DNA of 64,000 bases. It comes from Bidens hawaiensis (taxonomy: Eukaryota > Streptophyta > Magnoliopsida > Asterales > Asteraceae). Under the pieces are notes generated by a model that did not search any database, was not told the origin of the DNA, and saw nothing but the letters and a program-made list of their open reading frames with translations. A program made the translations under genes and the position numbers. Shown piece after piece: positions 10,198 through 22,860 of this stretch (the first letter of the stretch is position 1; every line of letters begins with the position of its first letter). The stretch is from the NCBI GenBank assembly GCA_021521415.1, contig JAIQDT010000677.1, forward strand, positions 310,001-374,000. Reading direction: 5' to 3'.

Positions 10198-11810
10198 CTA
10201 CACTCTCCATACCTTCACCGACTTATCCAAACTACCACTATACACCACCCATTTGCCACCATACCCCGCCTCCTTCTCCGCCGCCACGCACTTCACCGGC
10301 CCTACATGTCCAGTCAGAACCGACACCCACGTGTGAACCGACCCCTCCCTCCTCCACACACATATCGTTTTATCAGCCGATCCACTAAAAACCAAATCCC
10401 CACCAACAGCAAGGCACAAAACCGCCAGCTTATGCCCCTTGAGAACACCACTATGTGACAATTGTTTATCCAACTCCCAAAAGTTCACATTCCCATCAGA
10501 CGTGCCGCAGTACACCGAGCCATCTGGTGACACCACTAAGGCTGTCACCGCGTATTCTTGATCTAGCAGTGTTTGAACATACCTATGCTTCATGTTCTTC
10601 CCTCGCCCTTCTCGCTTCCATACCTTCACGGTCCCCTCAGCCGATCCGGTAAATACCAGACCGTTGACCGTGGAAACAGAGTTGACTGCGTCGTCATGGG
10701 CCTTTACTGACTCTAGACATTTTGAGTTTGATATTTTCCATACCTTAAATGTTCTATCCCATGATCCTGAATATAACAGACCCTCTTCTTCGTCGATTCC
10801 TAGGCAGGAAACCGCGTCGTAGTGCTTGATCCATAATGCCGTACGATGGCGCTTCACCTAGATAATGTATATAAAAGTATAAAAGAGATTCATAAGTTCA
10901 TGTTGTATAAAAGTGAATATTTGCATACAAAGAAGATTAATAACGTTAATTTTTTTTGTAAGTTCAACTACACCATCCGATCTGATTTCACATCATCAAA
11001 ATGTCGTCCACAAAACACTTAAACCGTCGTTCTGACTAAAAAAGTCAAGCTCGAAAAATTATTGGTCAGAATACCCGTTTGTACAATATTCAGATGGTGG
11101 GGTCAAAATTTGAAAATTATTGGCTAGAACGACGTTTGTCAATATCTAGACCACAGTTATAACCGCAGACGGTCAAACTTTTAATTTTTTGTTCAAAACA
11201 GTCATCTAACCTTTATCTGAACGGCCGTTAAAAATGCTATGAAATTAGATGTCAAAACATATATGAAAAGTAGGCCCGATTTTAATATGAAAGCAAAAAA
11301 TTAAAACTTGTTTGTCATGTATACCTCAACATAATTCTTGGACTTCATCGAGTTCTTTAGGATGTCAAAAAACGTCGGAAAAGTATCGACACGTTTATGA
11401 ATTCTCGGGTCCTTGGTGTTCGATTTCCAAACTCGAACCTTACCGTCTTGATGTCCGGTGAAAATCTTGTCACCAGAAATAATAACAGCCTTGACCAGAC
11501 CACTGTTTGACTTGAATGTGGAGAACAGGTTCATGTTCTTCCACACATGTATATTCTTGCTGTCGGATCCGGTGTAGAGTAAGCCTTCGGCTGCGGCAAG
11601 GGAGTAAATGTGGCCTTCCTCCCGAACCAAGGAGCCGATGAGACCATCCTCAGGACTGGCAGTAGTTGACCCTAGAGATGGTTGGTTCCATGGTGACATC
11701 ATCATGGGTGAACCGTCATCACTCGTATGGTTAGATTCGTAACCGTTGTCATGGGTGTTGTAGCCGTAGGAGGTGGCTGTCTGAAGGTTATATGTTTGAT
11801 CGGAATGCAT
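10198..11810 (-). CDS. WD40-repeat protein, JINGUBANG (JGB) type
   Basis: Two exons: 11810-11325 (162 codons) and 10857-10198 (219 codons plus stop). The 467-bp intron has GTATAC donor and CTAG acceptor, and the junction is in phase 0 (...NYVE / VKRHRTALW). The 381-aa product has a Ser/Asn-rich N-terminus (1-60) and seven WD blades, ending near Trp90 and Trp128 in exon 1 and at FKVWK, VKVWK, VNFWE, ICVWR and VKVWR in exon 2. The linker with NYVEV and [12 protein letters not shown] is the signature I associate with JINGUBANG. In Arabidopsis that protein restrains pollen germination, working with TCP4 on jasmonate synthesis (known for the family). Several paralogues exist, so the exact orthologue is uncertain. 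All splice sites and blades look intact. Confidence 0.9.
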
Positions 11811-12060
11811 ATTAATATATTTATATTTTTAATCTCCAAATTGGGTTGATAATTACTTAGTAGTTACAATTATGCTCAGTTTATAAATGGGATACAAAAT
11901 GTGGACATATAGCTTAATCATAAGACTCAAGAATTAAGATTCATGGGTGTAAATCAGAGAAAGTTAGAAGGAAATATGAAGAACATTATTGTGTTGGGAG
12001 GGTTTCGTGTTTTGTGATGGATGGTGCAAAAGTGAATATTGTTTTGATAGGAGAGGGGGT

Positions 12061-12068
12061 TATAAATA
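12061..12068 (-). promoter_or_regulatory. Possible TATA box of the WD40 gene
   Basis: The minus strand reads CCTATTTATAACC about 250 bp upstream of the ATG at 11810. The sequence between is AT-rich with no other obvious core promoter. Positional inference. Confidence 0.35.
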
Positions 12069-12190
12069 GGGTAATGGGTTGAGCAAATGATGACATGTGT
12101 AAGGGTGCGTGAAGAATGATTTTAAGTGGGTTACTTTAGTATCTTGTATTGCCTATGTTGTATTGTAAGTTGTATTTTGTATTTTGTAAT

Positions 12191-13388
12191 GGGTTGTCTT
12201 TTATCTTTGTACCAAATTTCAGTGGTTGTTTTTTATCTTTAAAGGTAACATAATTTATACTTTACGTTTCGAAATTTCACACCGTTTGTCCTTTTGGCCT
12301 AACCCAGTTAGTTTTTCTCGTTAAGTAAGGTCATGTGCGTTGCACATTCGGGAAAATTCGTCAATTTACCTACTTAATTATAAACATTATAATTAAAAAA
12401 CAAACTAAATAACTTAACCAAACCCACCCCGTCTCCCCCTTCTTCCTCTGCCTGCGTCTTCTCCGGCGAGCCACCGCCGCCGCCGCCGACGACGAACACC
12501 ATCTCCACTACCACAACAAACCACAACCATGGACGCAGATCCCGTTCTCTTACGATCCGGCCACCGTTTCGTTCGATTCCAACGGCATGGACGTTGGAGA
12601 CAGGACGATTCCGGCGTTCACGACGACGAAAAAGAACACAACTTTGTTCCGTCACACGTCGTCGCCGTCTTCCCTGCCGGCGCCGGCGTAGCCTTTATTT
12701 CGTCACACGTAACCCTAATCGGCACCTTTATTCCGTCACACTTGTTGCTGCAGATCCTCCTAAACCATCCGATAATCTTAGAAACCCCACAGCCACCCAT
12801 CGTTCTAGGGTTTGTGAAACTCTAACTGTACCGGCGGTGGTCTCAGATCCGCTTAATTTCCCGTTGGATTTTTCTTTCTTTCAGGAGCGGCATTTTTGTC
12901 AACATCCTTTGCTCACCAATACTTAAGTGAATGAATCAACCTCGCCTTTCTGGTTACTCACCGGAGATGAGTAACAGGTGTTGAAAGTGACAGTGGGGTG
13001 AGGGTTGACGGTGACAGCGGTGGTAAGTGTTAATGGTGGTGGTGGTGGTGGTTGTGTGGATTCATGGAGGCAGAACTCAGAAGAAAGAAAGAAAGAGGGA
13101 TGAAGGAGAGAGAGAGAGAGAGAGTTGTATATTTTATATTTAATTTTTTATTATATATTCTTTATAAATAAATATAATAATTATTATTAAAATGTTTTTT
13201 AAATAAAATGTGTAGAATGACCAATTTGCCCTCATGTGCAAGGCACATGATCAGAGTTAATGAGAAAAACAAACTGGGTTAGGCCATAAGGACAAACCGT
13301 GTGACATTTCGAAACGTAAAGTATAAATTATGTTACTTTTAAAGATAAAGGACAACCACTGAAATTTGGTACAAACATAAAAGACAAT
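12191..13388. mobile_element. Non-autonomous Mutator-like element with GC-rich interior
   Basis: Terminal inverted repeats of roughly 180 bp (12191-12370 and about 13208-13388) share blocks such as ttaggcc, cgaaacgtaaagtataaatta and accactgaaatttggtac. The element is flanked by a perfect 9-bp direct repeat TTTTGTAAT (12182-12190, 13389-13397), the target duplication size of Mutator elements. The interior (12420-13060) is markedly GC-rich, with CCG/CGG repeats, ATG-initiated frames and gene-like composition, then GGT and GA microsatellites. That is what a captured genic fragment (Pack-MULE) looks like, but I recognise no protein family in it. Confidence 0.88.
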
Positions 13389-13397
13389 TTTTGTAAT

Positions 13398-13827
13398 TCT
13401 GTCTAAATTTAACTACTCGCTAGAACCTTTTTGTATCTTCCATTCATATATTTTAATTTGCTTAGTTGGTATTAGCATCAGGATATATGATCTCTTCAGA
13501 AGTTTCCATCAAGGCAATAAAAAATAAATCCGTGAGTTTTCAGATAGGCTATCTATTGAGAGCATAACGGACAATATATTGACGATACGATGGGCTTACA
13601 TTACAATAGTTGTTCTTAACTAATACGAACCCAATCGTAAGGAAATAGTCATTCTTAATTCATGGACTGTTCACCACAATGATGTCCGACCATTGCCTAG
13701 TGTACCCTCTTGCCTCTCCTCTCTCATGAACCTTGTTGTCGTTTCTGTCTCCTCCCATTCTCACACACAAACAATCGAGCTCTCCCCCAAACTAATAACT
13801 CACCATCTCTTTTCTACATTTGTAACC

Positions 13828-13830
<3 letters not shown>
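13398..13830. other. Non-coding spacer
   Basis: No coding signal; pyrimidine-rich near 13700-13830. Confidence 0.5.

Positions 13831-13870
<40 letters not shown>
13825..13870. repeat. (CT)n(TA)n microsatellite, LTR insertion site
   Basis: A CT run grades into about 17 TA units; the next base begins the solo LTR. TA repeats resume at 19273 on the other side. Confidence 0.9.
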
Positions 13871-13874
<4 letters not shown>

Positions 13875-14374
13875 AGGCCCTGTTCCCGGTGCCTTACTTT
13901 GGTGTTGGATTTACTCATAAACACAGTTCTATTTATCAGAGTTAATTAAAACTTTCGCGAAATAATAAAACTTCAATCATTCGCTACAAAACATTCAAAA
14001 CTTGTCTTTAAAACATAACATAAAATAGTTTATTAAAACATCATGACAAATCTTCTTTGGATGTCAGTCCCTTCAAATCATGTCATGTGTCTTTCCCTCA
14101 AGCCAGCTGCTTCAATCTATTCACATGCGTGCATACTAAAAGTCAATTACGCTGAGTAAGTTCTAGTTAATCAGTTAACATACCATACATTCATATACTT
14201 ATACATACGCATCCGAAGATACATATTATATAATTAACATACTTTCCTTTCTTTCGTACATACATAAGTATATACCTCTTTCTTTCTTTCATTTTTTCTT
14301 TATTTCGTACTTTTATATTTAATCTTACTTTACATATTTATATGTTTTAAAGAGCATTGCGCCCTACTTCCTCA

Positions 14375-14605
14375 AGTATTATTAGGGCTCGGTCCCTTTT
14401 TTTCCTCGGATATGATTAGGGTCCGGTCCCTTCTTCCTCGATTATTATTAAGGCTCGGTCCCTTTCTTCCTCGAGTATTATTAGGGTCCGGTCCCTTCTT
14501 CCTTGAGTATTATTAGGGCTCGGTCCCTTCTTCCTCGAGTATTATTAAGGCTTGGTCCCTTTCTTCCTCGAGTATTATTAGGACCCGGTCCCCTTCTTTC
14601 CATAC
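14375..14605. repeat. Tandem repeat inside the LTR (about 36-bp unit)
   Basis: Five to six copies of 'ttattagggctcggtccctt' plus 'cttcctcgagta'. The equivalent place in the related LTR at 37140-38150 holds a different repeat. Confidence 0.85.
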
Positions 14606-15064
14606 AACCATACTGTATCTTTCCTTTATATTTATTTTTATACACTTTCATACATACTATTAATCATTCATATAACATACATTTATAATTCATGCATCAT
14701 ATATAAAACTCACATTTCCTGGCGATACGTGAAATATCCGAAGATCGTTCACGTACCGACAAGCATTCACATAAATCATATAAGGCATACACTTACCACT
14801 TAAGGTAAGTGTATTAACTAATCACATCGAGTATGCACACAACCCTGAAAACATAACAAGGAAATGGGCTAGAAACTCACCTGAAAACGATTCCTTTCTG
14901 AATTTACTGTTATGCCCTTCTTGAGTTGTGCACGGCTAACTGTGTATTAATTAACAAACATCAATTAACTACTCCTTATAAATTAATTACTTATCTTTAC
15001 TTCATATATCGTATAAGTCCATGTCTATCGTTTATGAACGTATATGTTGTTTATCCTTCGTTTA

Positions 15065-15215
15065 TTTTATAAAATAATTTAATCTAGCGTATAAGTTATT
15101 ATTGGCGTATAAGTCTTTATTAGCGTGTAAGTCTTCCCAGCGTATAAGTTATCTAGCGCATAAGTCCTATAACGTGTAAGTTCCTTAGCGTATAAGTCAT
15201 ACATACACGTCCACA
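15065..15215. repeat. GCGTATAAGT tandem repeats, interrupted by the inner LTR
   Basis: Ten or so degenerate copies of 'agcgtataagt'. After the nested LTR the pattern reappears at about 18710-18800 as 'acttatacg', partly in inverted sense. Confidence 0.75.
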
Positions 15216-15346
15216 TACATACATGTTACATGCATTCATATACGTTTATATACATACACGGTACATACATACATAAACGTCCATATACATGCACGTTACA
15301 TGCATACATATACGTTTCATACTTATAAGTTTGTATACACACACGG

Positions 15347-18300
15347 TGTCACACCCCGAAAATCTTAATTTAAACAGCGGAAGACTTTGACCAAGTCTTT
15401 CAGGTGGTGACAGACGCTGTTTCAGCCAATCACATTTAAGTATACATTTCAAACAAAGGTTGAACTTTATTTAATCATCAGAGTTATTACACGTGTCATA
15501 TTACACGATTGTTATTCAAATTACAAGTTCTACATAAATTCAACATTTTTCATTCAAACACACGTCACCGTTTTCCCGCGTTCTTCGCGAAGCTTCCATA
15601 CTTCATTTAATTACCTGAAAAACATATTAAAATAACGGTCAACACAATGTGTTGGTGAGTTTCCCTTTATAACAAAACAGTCCATATATATATATATATG
15701 AATCGAAAACAACATCCATATAATGATCTTCTGTCATTACACTCCGAATTATATCCAAAATATCCAGTATATAATGGTCTACCACCATTATATCACCAAT
15801 CCCTGTGTAACGATCTATCGTCATTACATCACAAAACAATAGCCATTTTACTTTTTAAACAAATCGTGTTGTTGTAGACTAACTAAGAATACAACATTAC
15901 GTATAACTATCATAGTTGATAACACGATACATACCAGACTCAAAATATTCTCACTTTTAACCCAACGCGATTGGAAGTGGGGGGCGTCACCCCAATAGAT
16001 CTACCCATATTTATGTGCCCTTACGAATTCGGTCAACAGTTATTTAGCCAACTAGACTCATCCCGCATTAGACACAGTTTGTAAAATAAAATGCCCTTAT
16101 GAAATCAATGGGTTTCATATGAAATGAATAGTATGCTTATCCTCCAAAACACAATTAAATATCGATTTAAAACAATTCCAGTTAAAAACGAAGGGGGTTC
16201 GATAGAGAAACTCACGGTTTGTAACTTTTCGTTACAAAATCCCGTGTCCTATATTAGTACACGTTTCGTTAATAAAAACTTGGTTTTAGTTTTTATATAA
16301 AACCCTTTTTAGTTTATTAGTCCTAATCTAGTGTCCACATAAGCACATAAGCAAATAAGCGAGTGCACATAGTTCGGTTTTCCGTTAACTATTATTTAAT
16401 TAATTGAATTAATTAATAAACAATTAAATATATAATCTATTTTAAGTTTCAGTTGCTGGAAAGTTTTAAGAAAATATTAATATTTTATTTTTCATAATTC
16501 TTGTCGGTTTCGTCGGTTTTTAAGTTTAAAAACGAACCGTTTCGGTTATTCGTGAAAAATGTAACTTTGAAAAGTATTTATATATATATTATCCAAGTTT
16601 TATAAGTTACTTTGTAAAAATATATTATTTTCATTTTTGTTAATATTTTCTTAAAATGGCAACTTTTTAACGTTTTCGTGTCGGTTTTCACACGAACCGT
16701 TTAGGACTAAGTTTTGTCATCTTGTCCTTTTCCCATATATTAACTTATGTTATATATGAGTATTTTACCACTTTAGGGGCTGTTCTAAAACAATTCCTAA
16801 TAGTCGTGTTGGTTTCGTTCAAAAAGCCAATTTTTCGACCGTTAACGCTACCGACAAGTCAATTAAATTGAACAAGTCTATACTAATCATCTAATGCACT
16901 AATCACACATATAAGGACACATAATTCACCATAAATTTCAGTTTTGATCAAATCATTTTGCAAGACACGTTTAACCCAATTTTCAAGTTTCTAGTTCATA
17001 TTCTAAGTTTATTAATAATGTTACAAATCAAGTTTTGTTATTTTTATATGAAAAAATATCATATTAATACCTAAATGTCCAGGTTCAAATCATCATATCA
17101 TTTATGTATAAGTTCAAGTAGTTCATTAACCAATTAAATTATGAATTTCTCAAGTGTTTAACTAACAAAGTTTCCTATTATAGTAAGTTGTTGTCCATTT
17201 TAACCAATGTGTTAACTAATCCATACTTCTAATCATGCACCCTATCTTAGTTCAAAGTTGCTATTAATAACATATTGATCACATTCATCACAAGTATTCG
17301 CATCGAAATCCAAATTTCAACTTTTCTTAAATTAAAGTTTCCTTAATTAGCAACTTTAACAATCTTTGTTAATCTTCAAGTACCAACTATTGATTCTATC
17401 ATATATCCTATCTTATTTTCAATTAGCTTATTCAATATCATTTCTTAATTCAACAATCCATCCAAAATCCCTAATTAATCCAAAACCCAAAAATCCCCAA
17501 ATTTACAATTATGAACATATCCTTGTTTTGTTCATCTCTAACAACAATTTTCCATTAATCTAAGTCATTACTACCAAGCTAATAATCAATAATCAATTTA
17601 CATTTCATTCCAACAACTAACCCTAACATCAAGTTCTTTCAAGTTCATCTCAAATATTCAAGCGATTAACAACACCTGATATCAAACTTAACAATCAATG
17701 TAGGATCTTTATGATGTATGTATGCATGTGTAAATGAGCTTAATCTTCCTTCTTACACATACATACATACCTACGGTCCATATATATACACACACATTAT
17801 CCATATTTTCATCTTTCAAGCTTCAAACAACCTCAAGAACAACAAACCTTATGCATCCATATCTAAAAATCAATCAATCATATCTTTAAAACTTACTTGT
17901 TCTTTGAGGGTTTGAAAGATGAAGATATTGATGAGTGAGAGTGATGTGCCTCCTAGCTTCCTAGTAGCTTAATCTTCTATCTCTTGATCTAAACCTCCAT
18001 GTTTCTTGATCTTGATTAATATGTGTGTGTGTTTTGAATGTGAGTATGTGATGGTGTGTTTGTGATGTGTGTGTGGGCATGTATATATAGGAAGATGAGC
18101 ACATGTTTTTTCAAGTAAAACCATGGCTTGGAGACATGGTTTAAGTAAAACAATGGGTTAAATCAATGGGTAGTGGCACATGGGTTTGGGTTAGTGAGTA
18201 GGTGTTTAAACAATAATCTTAAGTTTTCGTTTTAACGTATAACGAACTTTAGCTAATCAATCAAAATCTGTTTCGATTAATTTTTATCAGATTTGATCCG

Positions 18301-18685
18301 ATATTGAATTCCTGATAATACAAGCCTAAGAAACTAATTTTTGAGAATAGTTGACGTTGGGTCCTTACCAGGTCGTCCACCGACACTCGGTTACTTATTT
18401 TGCAATTTTTGCGTTTCGAGCCTTCTAAAATTAAGTTTATATATTGTCTCGACTACTTTGATATGTATTTTAATTTTTCGAGATCATTTAGCCCCTTTAA
18501 GGATTTATTTACTTTTTGACTCGTTACCCGAGGTTATTCTACGTCAGGCTCGTTACGTGGCGATTTTTGCACCTTTTGTTGACTTTGAAACGTCTAGATC
18601 GCTAATAAAGAAGATTGTTTTCAAAATGACAAAATTTTATTGCTAATTGAGATTATCTTAGTGAAAATTTTTGGCAGATGTCACA
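15347..18685 (-). mobile_element. Nested solo LTR (TGTGACAT ... GTGTGACA)
   Basis: Plus-strand ends are TGTCACACCCCG (15347) and GATGTCACA (18685). The flanks CACGG / CACGA agree in 4 of 5 bases, a likely target duplication. Length 3.34 kb with no coding domain. Minus-strand orientation is inferred from the promoter-like block near 18085 and from similarity of the end motifs to the 58878-61297 LTR. Confidence 0.7.
18080..18090 (-). promoter_or_regulatory. LTR promoter: TATA box and leader
   Basis: The minus strand reads CTATATATAC, then a C/A-rich leader, and an AACAAGTAAG donor-like site near 17895. This resembles a Pol II promoter with a spliced leader. Confidence 0.4.
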
Positions 18686-19269
18686 CACGACACATACATA
18701 CACGGCTTACTTATACGCTGCTGCTTATACTTATATGGCTACTCAGACTTATACGTTGTGTGAACTTATACGGCGTATATACTTATACGCGGTAACGTAC
18801 TGTTCATCTTTTCGTTTTGCGTTTTTAAGGTTTTCTTCGATTCCGGCGCCGTCGACCACCATGGTTGGTCCGGGTTTGATCGTTTATGACCCAGGTAGCT
18901 TCGGGTGTCAGATCTGAGCTAAGGTGGTCCTTAAGCTCGTTTTTAGGTTGAATAAACATCCGAATAAAGCTAGATCTAGATCCAAACGGCTCATACGACA
19001 TCACGGGGCTGCGGTGTCGGGTTCTAATATGTTAGGTCAAGTGAGATAAATAATTTCTTACCTTCGGTTGGTCTTTGGTCTTGGTATATATATCATTGGC
19101 TCATGGACCTTTGGCTCATCTTTCCTATCTAAGTCCATAATCAATTCTATCTATTAAAGCCCACCATCCTTTTATCTTATTATTATTTTAGTGTTTCTCT
19201 ACTAACTCAAATTAATTCCTCCGACGCAATTAATATATTAAATATAATTTATAGAAATTTCGGGATGTT

Positions 19270-19303
<34 letters not shown>

Positions 19304-20129
19304 ATTGGGTTTATTTTAGAAGTTTTCTTAGTGTGAGAAGTGCGAGAAGTGATTATAACCAATCATATTTTTTTCTTTAATATTATCTTTATTAAATTTA
19401 GAAGGGTATAAATGTAATCTCTACACATTTATGAATTTAGTAACTAATAATTGCAGAAGTTTCAAATAATATTCTTGTTTATTTTTTTTTAACATTTGCA
19501 TAAGTTACCATGATCCACCCTAGTTCTGAATCCCTAGTTTTAAGCACCACCGTCGACAACGTTTTCACTATTCCAGATTTCTTGCAACGCCATCACAAAT
19601 AATATCTACCACAATTCGTGTATTGAATCAAAAATTAGGGCATTTGACTTTTGCAACACCAACCCTAATTTTCTCAGCATGATGATTCATCGAATCAAAC
19701 TCACCAATGGGGTATTGATATTCACCTGGTAATCCTTATCATCTTTTATTTTTTTCGTTGTTTGATTATAGCAATTTGTATATTATTTGCATTACCTTTA
19801 TGTTGATTATCATATTGTATTATCAATTGTTATTCCATTGATCTTTATTGAAGTCCTGATGTTTAAGTAGTAGAGTATGTGATAGATTTATCTTTATGTG
19901 TTAATTGAAAAATCAAATTCAATAACTTCTAGATGTACAACTGTAAAATACAACCATTATGGTATTAATTTCATTATAAACTCTTGATTTTCCTTAACTC
20001 ATCAACCTCAACCTTTTGTTTTTTTATCATATTTTCCACAAAACAGGTAACGATTATATTCTGATTATTTCATCGCTTTAATTTGATGATCACTCAAGTT
20101 TTTTTTGTTCATATTGATTTCTAAATAGG

Positions 20130-20626
20130 TGCAACGGATAATCACTCCACTACAATTAATACCCACACGAGGTCTAGGAGTGCGGATCCTCCTAGACTCG
20201 TTTACGGTGTTATAGACGATGAACACGATTACATATAAACAAACACACGAATGGGATAAACGAATCTGCAGATCCTTTATAATATAACCAAAACACCTTA
20301 CATACCAAACAAAAACAAATGACACGGCCGACCTGAGCTGAGCTCTACCTCGGATCTGCCCACTAGACTCGCCCTCTCTTCTTCTCTCTAAACAATTTAA
20401 CTGAACACAAAATACTCTCACTTTCTGGATTCTAAACCCTAAACATGACACACATATATATAGATAAACCAACTTCGCGGGCTTGAGCCTGGGCCTTGTG
20501 GCAAAGTTGTTCTAACTTCGCCACTTCGTCTCTGCTAACTTCACCAACACGTGAGGTTGTGCTAACTTCACCAACACGTCCCATCTAGTCAGAATTGCAT
20601 AGCGACGGTCACAAAATGCACCAACA
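20130..20626 (-). mobile_element. LTR-like insertion, about 0.5 kb
   Basis: Minus-strand ends TGTTGGTGCATTTTG and TATCCGTTGCA, with a TATATATAG box near 20455-20463 followed by a leader. Flanking pentamers do not match, so solo-LTR status is tentative. Confidence 0.45.
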
Positions 20627-21540
20627 ATTATTATGATCTTTGTGTGTACTTAATACTGGTACACTGCGCCCTTTAATTCAGTCTCACACAACTATCGATA
20701 ACTTATCAGGTAGTGTTTATAACACTTGTTTGTGTAGTAAATGATTTTATTTATAATCTTGTGTAGTAATTATGTTGTTTTGTACATAATATTGTACCCA
20801 CATGATCCAACTCATGTTTATATTTATTTTGTAGTTAGCTTTCAATTTACAGCTAAAGGAGGAGTTGAAGCGTAATAAAAACATCAAGATCGTGTTCAAA
20901 AACTAGTCTGGAACGTATTCATAAAATCAGAGACATTTAAGTAAAGATGGTAGGAGTTGATTAAAAGAACAAATGGTTAAATGGCATATTTTCAATTAAG
21001 GAGCACTGGGTTTCTTCTTACTTTAGAGACTTGCCTATGTGTTGTTTGATGAAAAGAACATCGAGATGCGAGAGTTCGAATTCACAGTTCAAAGTACATT
21101 GTAGCCCGGGAAACACTCTTGTGCAATTCATGAATTGTTCCAAAAAAACATACAATGCTCATGCAAGAGTTTGATTAGAGTTCGGATAACTAAAGTTGTA
21201 TCGAGTGTTCTAAATTATTTTTCCCATTAATTAAGTTGTGTTTCTTTGTTTTTGTATTCTATGATGGTTTTTATAATATAATCATCCATTTGTTCCTGTT
21301 AACTCTTGTGCCACATAATTCTTTAATTTTATGTTTTTTAGGCTGTTACTGGTAAACTAGTTTGTGTATCATGAATAAGCACTACATATCATACATAACA
21401 ACATAATATGTTTTACCTGCACATTCCATGGACACGAGCGTGCATGCTTTTTACATATGTTCATCATAATCCTTCAAACATACTTTTATACAACCAAAAC
21501 TTATATCACCCGAATTACTTAGCTTGGCCAGCTTCTTTAT

Positions 21541-22050
21541 GTGAAGGTATGCATATATGTATGTACATAGGTATGTCGTACTGTGTAGGTATGTATGAAT
21601 ATAGGTATGTGGTATGTGTAGGTATGTGTGCAGGCCAGCTGCTTGTATTTATGTGAAGGTATGCATATATGTTGTACATCGGTACAGACTGTGTATGTAT
21701 CTATGAATATAGGTATGTGGTGTGTGAACCTTATATGCAGGTATGTGTAGGTACGTAGGTATATACGTGTATGTATGTAGGTATGTGTAGGTACATAGGT
21801 ATGTACGTGTATGTATGCAGATATGTGTATGTACATGTATGCACATAGGCATGCACATGTAGATGTATGTACGTATGTAGGTACGGGTGTGTATGTAGGT
21901 ACAGGTTTGTGTATGTATGTATGTATGTAAGTAGGTATGCACGTATGTATTTAGGTATGTATGTATGCACTTACGAAGGTATGTATGTTTATATGTGTGT
22001 TTGTAGGGTGGGGTGTATGCTTGTTTTGTGTGTATGTGTATGAATGTATT
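21541..22050. repeat. GTATGT / GTAGGTAC tandem repeat
   Basis: About 500 bp of degenerate 4-bp-based repeats (tatg, gtag, gtac). Two larger copies start 'tttatgtgaaggtatgcatat' at 21537 and 21649. Minus-strand Thr/His/Tyr-rich frames here are repeat artefacts. Confidence 0.9.
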
Positions 22051-22509
22051 TATGTTTGATAATAAATGCTTTAGGTGACTAACAAATTATAATAAATTTT
22101 TTTGGTGATGAGCAAATTTAGAGTTGCACCGAACTCAAAAAAACAAGTTTCCAATGTAAACCAAGTTTAAAGCACAAGACTTTTCCCAAGGAGTTACTAT
22201 GATACATACATGGAACTCTATTTTATTTCACAACTATATAGTGGTACCTAATGTCAAGATTTTACGACTAGTCATCAAACATTTTTTTAACATTATTTTA
22301 ACTCTATTTCACAACTATATCACTTCCTTTTTAACATATATACATTTACCTAATTCTAAATTTACATTTTTGAAAGCATATGCATGTACCCATTACTAAT
22401 ATAAGGATAAAGCAACATCGAAATAATAAAATTGGGAACATAGTAAACATGTACATTATTATCTGTAAAGTAAGGCTATAACAAACTGGATAAAAAAAAT
22501 ACGATTGGC

Positions 22510-22860
22510 AACATCAAAAAGTGTAACAAATACGCTCATTTTAATCCCTATTGCATTAAAACTTTCAAAATTAACCGAACCCCATCTCCTTTATGCACTC
22601 CTTCTGCGCATCAGACAACTTTAAATTGCTTTACACAATGAATGTGGCGATGACCTTGTCCTTAGACCTGGAACATCGTAGTCTTCATATTTAGGCTTTC
22701 TCTTGAACTTCTCTTTTTAGGTCTCAGTATTTCAGCATCATCCACCATTATATCAAGCTTCTCATTAACGATCAACGTCCAATAATTTTTTAACCACCCA
22801 ACAACTACATTTGATCCACCTTCGCCGTGTTGTAAATCCCCTACATTTAGTTTCAACATA
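22510..22860 (-). pseudogene. Decayed cargo gene, possibly Ulp1-type transposon gene
   Basis: The minus-strand frame from 22859 contains KLDIMVDDAEILRPKKRS. Downstream (about 22620-22575) lies SDAQKECIKEMGFG. After a 1-base shift the coding sense continues as NFESFNAIGIKMSVF. The 'AQKE..KEMGFG' pattern resembles the segment before the cysteine-protease domain in plant Ulp1-like genes carried by Mutator-like elements, recalled from memory only. The catalytic domain itself is not seen. Stops and frame changes make it non-functional. Confidence 0.3.

Larger units (their letters stand above)
13871..19272 (-). mobile_element. Solo LTR (TGTAACATCCCG family), split by a nested LTR
   Basis: Read on the minus strand it starts TGTAACATCCCGAAATTTC (19272) and ends GGGCCTTACA (13871). 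Both sides continue into TA repeats, so the 5-bp duplication ATATA is compatible but uninformative. About 2.06 kb remain after removing the inner LTR. No PBS, PPT or internal domain adjoins either end. The 1-kb minus-strand 3' portion (13900-14900) is homologous to 37140-38150 and its mirror copy. Confidence 0.75.

Noticed and set aside
10455..10822. Plus-strand frames antisense to WD40 exon 2
   Set aside because: Shadows of a clear seven-blade WD40 coding exon.
12374..12926. Overlapping GC-rich frames on both strands inside the Mutator-like element
   Set aside because: High GC suppresses stops on both strands; no domain, splice pattern or bias favours one frame. Treated as element cargo, not a gene.
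18341..18917. 101- and 79-codon plus-strand frames
   Set aside because: They lie across the junction of the nested LTRs and have no family signature.
21537..21970. Several Thr/His/Tyr-rich minus-strand frames
   Set aside because: Products of the 4-bp-based GTATG tandem repeat; no non-repeat protein content.
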